NCBI GenBank assembly: GCA_047967505.1
Contig: CM106538.1
Length of the DNA stretch: 64,000 nt
DNA from: Dipteris shenzhenensis
Taxonomy: Eukaryota > Polypodiophyta > Polypodiopsida > Gleicheniales
Reading direction: 5' to 3' (one strand)
Below, in pieces: positions 1-10,580 of the stretch (its first letter is position 1; every line of letters begins with the position of its first letter). The notes under the pieces are model-generated. The model was not told the origin of the DNA, did no database searches, and worked only from the letters and a program-made list of their open reading frames with translations. Made by a program: the position numbers and the translations under genes.

Positions 1-228
1 GGGTTAGAGACATGGCGCTACATGAGGTTGTTCATCAAGGCAAACAAGAATGCCATGACAAATGTCAAGAGTTGGAGAGCTTGCACATCACCTTCAGCTT
101 CTTCCAGTTCTTGTAGTCGCCATGCTATTTCTTCAAGGGGTGTGCGGTCTAGCATCCTTCTTTTGAGCAATGTCCTTGAGGACCTTTCAGATGATCTTCG
201 GAAGTTGGTAAACTCGTATCAAATATGC

Positions 229-273
229 CCAACACTTAGTTTCATGATGACCACAACCTTTGCATTCCTTACA
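229..273 (-). other. CCHC zinc-knuckle-like motif
   Basis: Read on the minus strand, this stretch gives CKECKGCGHHETKC, which fits the C-X2-C-X4-H-X4-C spacing of retroelement gag zinc knuckles. It lies downstream of the RNase H remnant at 310-451 but in another frame, and stops flank it on the upstream side. It may be a gag knuckle from a broken retroelement or a chance match; no surrounding gag domain is visible. Confidence 0.3.
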
Positions 274-309
274 AATGATCACCCTCATTCATGGCTTGCG
301 GCTTTGTTG

Positions 310-451
310 GGGTGGTGCCTCCACTTCCTTCATGCATGATTGAAGTACAAGATTCATGTGCCAAGAAATCAGCAACTAAATTTTAAGCTCGAGGGATATG
401 CTGAATTTTTACCTCTTCAAATTGTTGGCAAAGTTCCAATGCTTGTTGATG
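310..451 (-). pseudogene. RNase H remnant, C-terminal half (Gypsy, Tat-like)
   Basis: The minus strand reads HQQALELCQQFEE, then HIPRA at 400-386, a stop, and NLVADFLAHES. This matches the end of the second RNase H domain of plant Tat-type Gypsy polyproteins (pattern HIPRxxNxxADxLA). Its N-terminal half is at 6051-6163 on the same strand, and the two halves join in frame once the Copia-A element at 459-6045 and one copy of its target duplication are removed. In-frame TGA and TAA codons show it is dead. The family assignment rests on motif memory only. Confidence 0.65.
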
Positions 452-458
452 TCATGGA

Positions 459-800
459 TGTTGAGATATCGAGCTCCACACTCGCGATATGCCAGGGTGA
501 CTGTTGTGCATTTATGTCACCGACTTGTTAGCTGGAGATGCGGTTGGTACACCGCTCATGAATAATAGCTAGATGACAGCTATCCTTATCTACACTAGTT
601 AGTATGCCACCTTAGTTAGTTGAGTTTGGTTTGAGACCCACATATAGGGTTCTTCTATTTCTTTGTACTAGAGTTCTTTTGGCTTTCACAACTAAGAAGA
701 GGAAAACTGTTTTCAGCCTCCACCTTTGTGTGTATTCCCCCATTGTGCATGTGTGAAAGCCGCAAGTGAGACTCCTTCCCTCTCTCCCACAATCTTCACA
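459..800 (+). repeat. Copia-A copy 1, 5' LTR
   Basis: The LTR begins TGTTGAGATATC and ends TCTTCACA directly before the primer-binding site. Against its 3' partner it lacks 12 bp after CACTAGTT, has an extra CA near the start and a few substitutions. LTRs of this kind carry the promoter and polyadenylation signals of the element. Confidence 0.93.
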
Positions 801-812
801 TGGTATCAGAGC
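801..812 (+). other. Primer-binding site, initiator-Met tRNA type
   Basis: TGGTATCAGAGC follows the LTR without a gap. It is complementary to the 3' end of plant initiator methionine tRNA and is the usual primer site for minus-strand synthesis in plant Copia elements. Confidence 0.93.
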
Positions 813-1344
813 CTTGTTCATGGTAAGGAGCTCAAGAAAGCAAGCCAAGTTCGTGGTGTCCTGGTAAGAGGACCAGTGTTGCTTTCCTATTTCGAGTTTG
901 GGAGCAAATCTCTGCAGGTAGCACAGCCAGAAGTGCAGGAGTGCACTATTTCAGATTGAGACGTCCTTCGCGGTGTGGTGAGAGCGCAGTATATGCTGCG
1001 GGTGAAGGCGAAGCCCTCAGTGACTTTATTTTTCTGATTTGAGGCCGTTTCGGGGCCCGTTTTGAAGGCGGAAGTTCTTCGCAGGCACTCAGAAAAAGGC
1101 CCTGTTTTTTGCTGTGCGACCACTGCGCGGCTAGTCAGTGGAAAGGTGCCGCAGAAATTGCATCGTATGCCTGTGTGCAGAGATATTGGGAGTTGCAGAT
1201 TCATGCCTGTTGCCTGTTGATGCAAAATCGTCACTAGGAAGTGACTGTGTGGTGAAATACCAATTTCGTCAGTTTTGCAGATCTGCCCGTGTGGGGCAAA
1301 AGCTGTGTTTTTTGCAGTGATAGAATATTTTGCAGTGTTCTGTA

Positions 1345-2340
1345 ATGGCATCTGATTCTCTTTCACAGATTGTCACTGAAAAGCTTGACAAGAACAACTT
1401 CTAGGCATGGAAGTTTAGAATGACAAATTTCTTGATGGGAAAAGGCTAATGGGAATTCATTACAGGAAATGAAGAAGAACCTGTTCTTCCTAATGTTCCC
1501 AGTCAACAGGAAATGCAGGCATTCAAAGGATGGCATGAGAGAGCCAGGAAAGTTATGTACTGGCTGTCTATCAATATTTCGGACTCCATGATTGTGCATA
1601 TTCAGGATGCAAATACGCCAAAGGAGGCATGGGATACTTTGGCAAAAATGTATAGCACAAATACGCAAGCCAGGAAAATGCAACTCAAACAGGAGTTGCA
1701 CAATGTGCAAAGAGAAAATTTGAGCATAAATGACTACCACATGAAAGTGAAGAAAATTGCAGATGCACTTGCTTCCATTGGGTCGCCAGTGGATGATGAC
1801 GATTTGGTTTCTGTGACCTTGAATGGTCTAGGAAAGGATTATGCACAATTCCGGACATCCATTTCCGTCCGTGAAAAATTTCCAGATTTTGAGGAGTTGA
1901 TTGCTCTTCTAATTTCTGAAGAGCAGAGAAATGGGGGTGCATCTTCTTCAGCAGGAACTTCAAAAGAAACTGTCTTCTACTCAAATGCTGGCAGAGGTAG
2001 AGGCAGAGGTAGAGGAGGCCGATCTGTAGGCCGTGGCAGAAATCAGAATATGCAGCAAACGCAAGAAAACCAATCCTATGCAGGAGGACGTGGTAACTCT
2101 AGAGGCAGGGGGAGCCAAAGAGGCCGTGGTAGTTGGCAGAGAAGCCAAAATGCAAACAACAATGTTGAATGCTACTATTGTGGCAAAATGGGTCATATGG
2201 CTAAGGACTGCTACAAAAAGCAGAATGACATTATGAATGGAAAATTGCAGCAAGGCAATTATGCATCTTCTAGCAGGCAGGGTGATGACAGAAATGAGCA
2301 TCTTTTTATGGTGCAGCATATGACCAATTCTGTGACAAGT
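1345..2340 (+). pseudogene. gag: Copia-A copy 1 gag
   Basis: Gag starts at ATG 1345 (MASDSLSQIV in both copies). A UBN2/retrotransposon gag domain follows, then a GRGRGRGG-rich stretch and a zinc knuckle CYYCGKMGHMAKDC around 2170-2211. Gag would form the virus-like particle and bind RNA. Here TAG at 1402-1404 and TAA at 1447-1449 interrupt the N-terminus. Compared with copy 2, about 7 bases are missing near 2345, which takes gag out of frame with the protease. Confidence 0.9.
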
Positions 2341-5300
2341 GCAGAAATGATGTGTGGTATGTTGACTCAGGTGCGTCAAACCACATGACAGGTCATGCAG
2401 AATGGATGCAAGATGCAAGGAAAATGGAAAAGCCAGGATTTGTGGAGACTGGTGATGATACTGCACATCCTATTGTGCAGATTGGCAAAATTCCTTTGTC
2501 TATGCAGGATGGGAAAAAGAAATACTTGTCTGATGTATTTCATGTCCCGAACATCACCAAGAACCTGGTTTCTATTGGTCAAATGGTTGAGCAGGGCTTG
2601 CAGGTCAGATTTAATCCTCATGGATGCTTTGTTGAGGATATGAAAAATAATGGTCGCTTGATAGCAAAAGGAAAGAAGAAGGGCAGGATGTTTACGTTGG
2701 ATGCAGCCATGCCTGAATTGAGTGTAGCAATGTTTGTACATGGGACCGGTGTAGTTGCAGATATTGATATCTGGCACAAACGCATTGGTCATGTTAATAT
2801 ACAGCAACTTAAATCAATGCAAGCCCAAAATATTGTTGCAGGATTGCCTAAATTCAAGGTTGCAGAAATGCACAAGGTTTGTGAAGCCTGTCAATTTGGG
2901 AAACAGGCAAGGAAACCTTTTCCTAGGCATGTTCAAGAGAGTAAAAAGCCATTGGAATTAATCCACTCTGATGTGTGGACTACAAAAGCTGCATCTATTG
3001 GAGGCTGTCACTATTTTGTCACATTTATTGATGACTTCAGCAGAAAACTGTGGGTGTATTTTATGAAAAAGAAAAGTGAAGTGTTTGGGCACTTCAAAGC
3101 TTTCAAAGCTATGGTTGAAAAAGAAACAGGCCTGCAAATAAAATGCCTAAGGTCAGATGGAGGGGGAGAGTACCTCTCAAATGAGTTTGCAAGGTTCTTG
3201 CAGGAGCATGGTATAAAGAAGCAATATTCATGCAGTCATACCCCACAGCAAAATGGAATTGCAGAAAGAAAAAACAGGCATATTGGAGAGGTATCTTGGG
3301 CTATGCTAAATGAAAAAGATCTACCAGATTATTATTGGGCCGAAGCAGTTGCTACAGCAGTCTATATAATGAACAGGACTCCCACTGCAGCAATACACGG
3401 CATGACGCCAGAGGAGATGTATACTGGTAGGAAACCAGATATTTCTCATTTGAAGATTTTTGGTTGCATTGCCTATGTCCATGTGCCAGATGAGTTGAGG
3501 TCCAAGTTGGATCTAAAAGCTGAGAAGTGCGTCTTTATTGGTTATTCTCTGTAGCAGAAAGGGTATAGATGCTATAACCCTTCTACACGTAAGTTCACAG
3601 TGAGCAGAGATGTTGTTTTTGATGAGATGAGCAGCTGGTATAAACCAGTAAATGTGATGATTGATGTAGATGCACAAAATGGTAATGCTGCACAGAATGC
3701 ACAGCAGCAGTCACAAAATATCAGTGGACCTGGAGTGTCCTCTACCAGTGGTTCACATGCTTCGCCATGGACAGGCAGATTGAGATCAGGAGAATCCCCT
3801 CAAAGCAATGCAGAGAGTGGTACGTAGGTATCACAAAAAGGAAAAGAGAAGGTAGATCAGCCCATGTATGATGTGAATGCAGGTCACTCTTGTGTGGATG
3901 GTGAATCCAGTGGCTCAGAACAGAGAGCATTGATGATGAGTTGGGTATTCCTTCTGTTGTTACACTTGGAGTAAGGAAGACCAGGGATGTTTTGAGAGCA
4001 CCTGGAAGTGAGCCTGTTTTGCACAGGTCTACCAGGGTTAGGTATCCTGTGGATAGGCTGAAATATGATGGATTTACAGCCATTCACTATGCCTATATGG
4101 TCAAAGTGATATAGGAACCAGAACCCACTTCTTTTGAGCAAGCCATGGGAAATGAAAAATGGGAGAAAGCCATGGATGAAGAAATGGATGCCTTGGATGC
4201 TAATGCTACATGGGAATTGGTGCCTTTGCCTAAAGGCAAGAATGCAATTGGCTGTAAGTGGGTTTATAAGATCAAGCACAATGCAGATGGTTCTGTGAAT
4301 AGATACAAGGCAAGATTAGTTGTCAAGGGGTATGCACAGACATATGGCATTGATTATGAAGAAACTTTCAGCCCGGTTGCAAGGATGGCAACTGTAAGAG
4401 CAGCCATTGCTATGGCTACATCAAAGGGATGGTCTTTACATCAGATGGATGTAAAGAATGCCTTCTTGCATGGTGATTTGCAAGAAGAGGTCTTTATGGA
4501 GCAGCCAGCAGGTTATGTTCATGCTACTCATCCCGAGTTTGTTTGCAGAGGTTGAAGAAAGCCTTGTATGGCTTGAAGCAAGCACCTAGAGCATGGTCTG
4601 ACAAGATAGGACAGTATCTTGTCACTATTGGCTTTCAGATTTCCAAGGCAGATTTCTCACTCTATGTGAGAAAAACAGAGAAAGGGATTATGCTGCTGGT
4701 CATTTATGTTGATGATTTGATCATCACAGGTGATAGTGATGAAGATATCCTTCATGTGAAAATGCTATTGAGGCAGAAGTTTGAGATGAAGGATTTGGGA
4801 GAGCTGCGTTATTTCTTGGGCATTGAGGTGATTAGATCACCAAGTGGGATACAGTTCTTGCAGAGGCAGTATGGACTGGACATGCTGTCCAAATATGGGA
4901 CGATAGGCTGTAAGCCTATTTCAGTTCCTTTGGAGCAGAATGTGAAGCTGAGTGCAGATGCACGTGAGCTTCTGGAGGACCCTACTATGTACAGACGCAT
5001 AGTAGGAAGTTTGATTTACATGACTATTACCAGGCCAGATTTGAGCTATGCTGTTGGGTTGGTAAGTCAGTTTATGCAGGCTCCAAGGGAACCGCATTTG
5101 GATGCAGCTAGACACATACTCAGGTATGTGAAGTCCACATTGCAGTATGGACTATTTTATGAGGCTGGGGTTTAGATACAGTTGCATGGATACACTGATG
5201 CTGATTGGGCTGGTAGCATTTCAGATAGACGATCTACCAGTGGATATGTGTTCTCTTTTGGGAGTGCTGCAGTCACTTGGAGCAGCAAGAAACAGCCTAC

Positions 5301-5733
5301 AGTTGCCTTGTCGAGCACAGAGGCTGAGTACAGGGGTGCAGCAATGGCTGCATGTGAGGTAGCTTGGTTGCATAAGCTACTCTATGATATGCATCAGTTG
5401 TCATTTATTGTGACAACATGAGTAGTAACAGATGGGCCAGTTGTCATTTATTGTGACAACATGAGTAGTATACATTTGGCAAAGAACCCAGTCTTTCATG
5501 CCAGAACAAAGCACATTGAGGTGCATTATCACTATGTGCGGGAGAAGGTTTTACTAGGTCTTATTGATCTAGTTTATGTCAGCACAGAGGATCAGGTAGC
5601 TGACATCTTGACGAAAGCATTGGGCGCAGAGAAGCTGCGCAAGTTCAGAGACCTACTTGGTGTGCAGGAATTGGGATTGAGCTCGAGGGGGAGTGTTGAG
5701 ATATCGAGCTCCACTCGCGATATGCCAGGGTGA
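2341..5733 (+). pseudogene. pol: Copia-A copy 1 pol (protease, integrase, RT, RNase H)
   Basis: Domains appear in Copia order. Protease has WYVDSGASNHM near 2352. A GAG-pre-integrase zinc region is at about 2770-2910. The integrase core shows HSDVW, RSDGGGEY and AERKNR as the D-D-E residues. RT has NAFLHGDL and the catalytic IYVDDLI near 4705-4725. RNase H has YTDADWAG near 5190 and continues to a stop at 5731-5733 inside the 3' LTR. TAG at 3552-3554, a frameshift near 3815, a two-base insertion near 4550, TAG at 5173-5175 and a local duplication at 5398-5470 inactivate it. Confidence 0.92.
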
Positions 5734-6045
5734 CTGTTGTGCATTTATGTCACCGACTTGTTAGCTGGAGATGCGGTTGGTACACCGCTCATGAATAATA
5801 GCTGGATGACAGCTATCCTTATCTACACTAGTTCATGGCTCAATTAGTATGCCACCTTAGTTAGTTGAGTTTGGTTTGAGACCCACATATAGGGTTCTTC
5901 TATTTCTTTGTACTAGAGTTCTTTTGGCTTTCACAACTAAGAAGAGGAAAACTGTTTTCAGCCTCCACCTTTGTGTGTATTCCCCCATTGTGCATGTGAG
6001 AAAGCCGCAAGTGAGACTCCTTCCCTCTCTCCCACAATCTTCACA
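5694..6045 (+). repeat. Copia-A copy 1, 3' LTR with preceding polypurine tract
   Basis: The LTR begins TGTTGAGATATC directly after the polypurine tract CGAGGGGGAG (5684-5693), which primes plus-strand synthesis. It ends TCTTCACA before the target duplication ATGGA. The pol reading frame runs about 40 bases into it. Confidence 0.94.
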
Positions 6046-6050
6046 ATGGA

Positions 6051-6163
6051 ACCAAGCCTTTGCTCTACACCTTCCACCTTCCACTAAGTTGTTCACACAC
6101 GAGTAGAGAATCTCCTTGCACCTCAAGTTGCTTGATGCGATGTTCTTGCACCTTTTTCAAGCA
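6051..6163 (-). pseudogene. RNase H remnant, N-terminal half
   Basis: The minus strand reads IKQLEVQGDSLLV, then CEQLSGRW and a stop. This is the LEVxGDSxLV segment of a plant Gypsy RNase H. It joins in frame to 310-451 across the Copia-A insertion. On the other side it is cut off where the Copia-B fragment begins, near 6163. Confidence 0.65.
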
Positions 6164-7489
6164 GGAATATGGTGTTGACTTTGATGAGATATTCTGTCTT
6201 GTCGTTAAGATAACTCTCAGAACTGTATTAGCATTGGTTGCACATGCAGATATGGACTTGGTCCAAATGGATGTCAAGACGGCATTTCTTCATGGTGATT
6301 TACATGAAGAGATTTTTATGCAGCAGCCAGAAGGTTTTACAGAGAAGGGAAAGGAGAAGCTTGTGTGCAGACTGAAGAAAAGTCTTTATGGTCTTAAGCA
6401 GGCACCCAAAGAATGGTACCATAAGTTTGATACATTCATGCGAACCCAAGGTTATAGGAGAAGTGACATTGATCACTGCTTGTATACCAAGAAAGCTTCA
6501 GATGGGCAGTTTACTGATCCTCATTTTGTATGTGGATGATAGGTTGATTGCTGGAAAATCTCATAAGGAGATCAATGCCTTCAAGAAAAGATTGCTCCAA
6601 ACCTTTGATATGAAGGATCTTGGTGATGCCAACCATATACTGGGCATGCGGATACTTCGGGATAGGGAAAAGCAGTTGCTATACTTGTCTCAGAAGGAAT
6701 ACATTGGCAAGGTCTTGCAGAGATTTCACATGGAGGGGGGGAAGAGTATTGGTACTCCATTGTCTCCTTATGTGAAAATCAGTGCTTTGGACAGCCCTCA
6801 GACAGATGCTGAGAGGGCTGAGATGTCAAAGATTCCGTATGCATCAGCGTGTGGCAGTCTCATGTATGCTATGGTTGCAACCAGGCCCGATATTGCGCTT
6901 GCAGTGGGAGTGGTTAGTAGATACATGGCTAAACCTGGCAAGAAGCATTGGGATGCAGTGAAAGGTGTCATGAGATACCTGAAGGGTACACAGGACTTGT
7001 GTATATGTTTCGGCAGTCAAGATGCAAAAGTGCAGGGTTATATAGACTTTGATTGTGCCGGTCACCCTGATACCCGGAAGTCTACTACCGGATATGTTTT
7101 CACTTTCACTAGAGGTGCAGTGTCGTGGGTATCTAGAATGCAGCAGTGCATTGCTCTGTCTACTACAGAAGCTGAATATATTTGCAGCCACTGAGGCATG
7201 CAAGGAAGCTATATGGCTATCTCGGCTAGTGGCAGATTTGGGCTACTCTAGTGATACTCCATTGTTGCATTGTGACAGTCAGAGTGCCATACAGTTGGCA
7301 CGAAATCCTGTTTTTCATGCAAAGATGAAGCACATCGACGTGAAGTATCATTTTATCAGGGAGGTGCTTGAGAACAAGCAACTTCAGCTTGTGAAAGTTC
7401 ACACTGATGACAATCCAGCAGATCTGTTGACCAAAGGATTGGCTGCTGAGCGGTTTGCACATTGCAGACGGCTAATGGGTATAGGTTAA
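6164..7489 (+). pseudogene. pol: Copia-B pol fragment (RT and RNase H)
   Basis: The fragment starts abruptly inside RT at EYGVDFDEIF. It contains VKTAFLHGDLHEEI, the catalytic ILYVDDRLIAG near 6521-6550 and a full RNase H from about 7035, and ends RRLMGIG with a stop at 7487-7489. A frameshift near 6515 and another near 7185 break it. Gag, integrase and the 5' LTR are missing. The protein is clearly related to the pol at 39826-43266 but is a different subfamily. Confidence 0.9.
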
Positions 7490-7583
7490 GGCCAGTCTAC
7501 TGGTCTTGTACATTATGATGTATATGCTGTTTTTTTTTTTTCTTTTCTTTCTCTTGAGGGCACATTGCCTTTAAGTGGGAGGT

Positions 7584-7822
7584 TGTTGGGGTAAAGGCAC
7601 TAGCCACCCTATGTAACAGTTTTTAGTCTAGTACTGCTAAGTACACTAAGTATGCATTGTACTTAGTGCCTAGTGGTCCTAGCCTTATCCAAAGATATAT
7701 ATATACTACTGTGTGTACTTGGGGATGTACCACTCATTGTTTATCCCCACCTATTGGTGTCTACTGTGGGTGTGTCTCCTCACCTCACTCCCTACTCCTA
7801 CTCACTCCGGTTCTTCATCACA
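7584..7822 (+). repeat. Copia-B 3' LTR
   Basis: A purine-rich tract (AAGTGGGAGG) precedes TGTTGGGGTAAAGGC, and the stretch ends CTTCATCACA, so a TG...CA LTR of about 239 bp fits. The start resembles the LTR start at 33242 and 43320 (TGTGGGGGTTAAAGG). No matching 5' LTR or target duplication is present, so the right end is tentative. Confidence 0.65.
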
Positions 7823-9451
7823 GTAGCGCCGCTCCTCAATGAGGAACAATGAGCAGCCCATGCTTCAGCGCCTCAACTCGATGACCGGCCACCTCTCCAA
7901 GTAGGCCCGCGACCTCCTACTCCAAGCATTGACCAGCAAACCTTCAGACAAACAAAGCTTCACGAGAAGCAACAGCAGTGACGCCACAATAGCAGACTCC
8001 AAACGGTATTCCGTCGATGGAATCTTGAAGATTCTGTTAGGACCTTGCAAGATTCCAGTCGACCTCCTTCTAAGCGACACGTGGCAGATAGCCACTCAAC
8101 ATGTGGCATCTTCCCAAGCTCTTATCCTCCATGTGGCATCTTATCTGCCACATCAACAGTCCACATCACTGACTACCACATCACCATTGACTGCCACATC
8201 ACTTGTGCCACATCATTGCCCTCGCTCAGCATGCCATGTCAGTTGACACATCATCATTGCCATGTCAGCTGCCACATCAGCCTATCCACATCATCAACCA
8301 TGTCAACAACTACCACGTCAGCAGCCCAACTCAGTTGACACATCATCAGTGCCACGTAAGTAGGCCACGCCATCCTACCACATCACCACAGCCACATCAT
8401 CACTGCCATGCCAGCATTGCCACATCACCTCTACCACCTCAGTAGTGCCACATCAGTAGTGCCAACTCAGCAGTGCCACCTCAGGAGTGCCACCTCAGGA
8501 TTGCCACCTTAGCTATCCAGTCAGCATTGATCCCTGCCAGGCACACACAGTGCTTCACAGTCACAGCATGTGCACACAGCTACCACCTCAGCACAGGGCT
8601 TCACAGGCACACCTCTTGCTAGGCATAGTGCCACATCATCAGTGCATGTGACTTGCAGTGACATATCATCATTGAGCACCATTTACACTCTTTTGCCCCT
8701 CCACCTAGATCAAGTCATATCTCTTGATCCAGGAAGAATTTGAGGGCACTCCAAAAAGGAAAGTCGCTTATTTTTTTGTGCTCTACACGCTCGTCACATC
8801 ATGTGCACATTTCAACGCAAGTTACACTCACATTTGAGCCTCACCGGCAAAACCACTTCCTTCATGCACATTTGCCTCTACATCGACGCATCTGACCCAG
8901 CACTTAAAAAGAACAAAAGAAAAGGAATTATTTGTTGTTCTTTCATCGATCGATGGTTGGTTTAGATCTAGATCAGAGTAGACTAGATCGCCATAGAGGG
9001 GACGCTTTGAATTTCCCCAAAATGCCAATCTAAGCCATGCCCGAAATTCCTGACTAGTACCTACTCGGAGTTAGTCCATACACTCACATACGGTTTCACA
9101 TCATTACGTTACCTGAAACCTTACATTCATTAGTTCAATGAGCAGACTTCAGAGTTCAGAGGCATTGCAGATTGATTCAGTGGGCAGATAGCATTTGATT
9201 TCACACACACATGCCACCATTGTAAAGCCTATTCGGCTATCTCACGGCATCGTGCACATCATTTTCAGCCTTATGAAGCCTCTTGGCTATTCTCGGCATC
9301 ATTGCCACAAGCCTTGTAATACAGATCAGATTGTATATATTGCAGTTCTATCTTCACCGATGGTACATAGATTTCACTTGGCATATTCAGTGTATTTGCA
9401 GTTGATTCATACAGAGATTTTCATGACACTTTTGAGTACATTTCTTGCACC
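7823..9451. other. Copia-D upstream region, possible 5' LTR and leader
   Basis: No gene is recognised. From 7823 to about 8034 there is a short open stretch without a known domain. TGTTAGGACCTTG at 8035 looks like an LTR start, and TGGTACATAG near 9360 could be a degraded primer-binding site, which would give a Copia-D LTR of about 1.3 kb. No second LTR copy is in the window, so this cannot be confirmed. A degenerate CCACATCA-rich repeat occupies part of it. From 9225 to 9300 a short GGCTAT...CGGCATC motif occurs twice. Confidence 0.35.
8098..8520. repeat. Degenerate TGCCACATCA repeat array
   Basis: Variants of TGCCACATCA, TGCCATGTCAG and TGCCACCTCAG recur every 10-25 bases, with weaker copies on to about 8660. 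Some copies retain CCACGT, as in CCACGTCAG near 8307 and GCCACGTAAG near 8350. The array has no fixed period, so it is not a simple satellite. Confidence 0.7.
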
Positions 9452-10580
9452 ATGTCGACTAGCAACCTCAATCTGAAGGCATCTGCTAAGTTAGACAACT
9501 CCAATTATAGTACATGGAAATACCGAATGGAGACCATTCTTGTACTTCAGGACAAATGGGTCGATGGGTCTACACCTAGACCATTGGATGATCCAGCTAC
9601 CAGTAGCTCTACTCCATCTATTGTCACAGCACTAGTAACGGGATCTACATCTACACAAACAGTTGCTGCACCAGTAGCAGATCCTGCCATTGCCCGAGCT
9701 CAAGCAGAATGGGATAAGAAAGACAAGTATGCCTATCACCTGATCAAGCAGAATGTGCAAGATGTCATGCTAGGATAACTCAACATAGTCAAGACATCAA
9801 AAGAAGCATGGGATATGTTCGCAGCTCTCTACGAGTCCAAGAACACATCTAGGATTCTCACCTTGAGAAACCAGATCAACTAGAGTTTCCGCAACAGCAG
9901 TGAAACCGGTCATGCTTATGTACTCCGCATAAAAGACTACAACAATCAACTTGCAACAGTAGGAGAGACTATGAACCCCGCAGAAATGGTTCAAGTCATT
10001 CTGAATGGACTAAGAGAGGGATACGAGAATCTAGTCTAGAGTATTGCCATCTAATGGCAAATTCCGACACTGGAAGAACTTCAGTCAGTCCTACTTGGTG
10101 AAGAACTCAGGAATCATGCCATTCAAGCACGTACAGGTCATTCTAATGATCAGGCATTCACAGCTTTAGACAGAAGCAGAGGCAAAGGTAGAGGCAGAGG
10201 TAGATCATACCAAGAAAGTGGTCATCATCAACAAAATCAAAGTTAGAATCAGCATCAGCATCATCCTCAGCAACATCAAAATCAGCAAAGAGGAAATCAT
10301 TCCAACCGAGGAAGATTCCAAGGATGAGGGAATACATCCACCAATGTGTCAAACATTCAGTGCAACTACTGTCACAAGTTTAGACACTATGAAAGAGATT
10401 TCCGCAAGAAGCAGTATGACCAAGGCGTGAATCCAGTAGTAATCGAGGGAATTCTCAAGGAAGAGGAAATCATCATGGTGGACATTCTAGTCACAGTCAT
10501 TTTGCAAATGAACATGGAAATATGTTTCTTGCAAGTGAGGAATTGCATCAGACTGATACAATGCACCTAGACACTGATTT
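9452..10580 (+). pseudogene. gag: Copia-D gag
   Basis: Starts at ATG 9452 (MSTSNLNLKASAKL) and carries the gag N-terminal motif LDNSNYSTWKYRM. The UBN2-like region continues past a stop at 9776 to about 10135, followed by a GRGRGRG segment. The zinc knuckle at 10361-10402 reads CNYCHKFRHYERDF, so the last cysteine is lost. Multiple stops in frame (9776, 9881, 10036) and frameshifts in the basic region show decay. Confidence 0.8.

Larger units (their letters stand above)
459..6045 (+). mobile_element. Complete Copia-A LTR retrotransposon, copy 1
   Basis: A full-length Ty1/Copia element in structure: 5' LTR 459-800, primer-binding site 801-812, gag, protease-integrase-RT-RNase H, polypurine tract 5684-5693 and 3' LTR 5694-6045. 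Both LTRs start TG and end CA. The 5-bp target duplication ATGGA is present at 454-458 and 6046-6050, so the boundaries are exact. It inserted into an RNase H remnant on the opposite strand. Several stops and frameshifts break the coding region, so it cannot move by itself. A sister copy at 18201-23721 is highly similar. Confidence 0.95.

Noticed and set aside
801-812. tRNA gene at TGGTATCAGAGC sites
   Set aside because: These are 12-base primer sites next to LTRs; no cloverleaf surrounds them.
8098-8660. CRISPR-like array
   Set aside because: Motifs are short, variable and unevenly spaced, and the DNA is eukaryotic.
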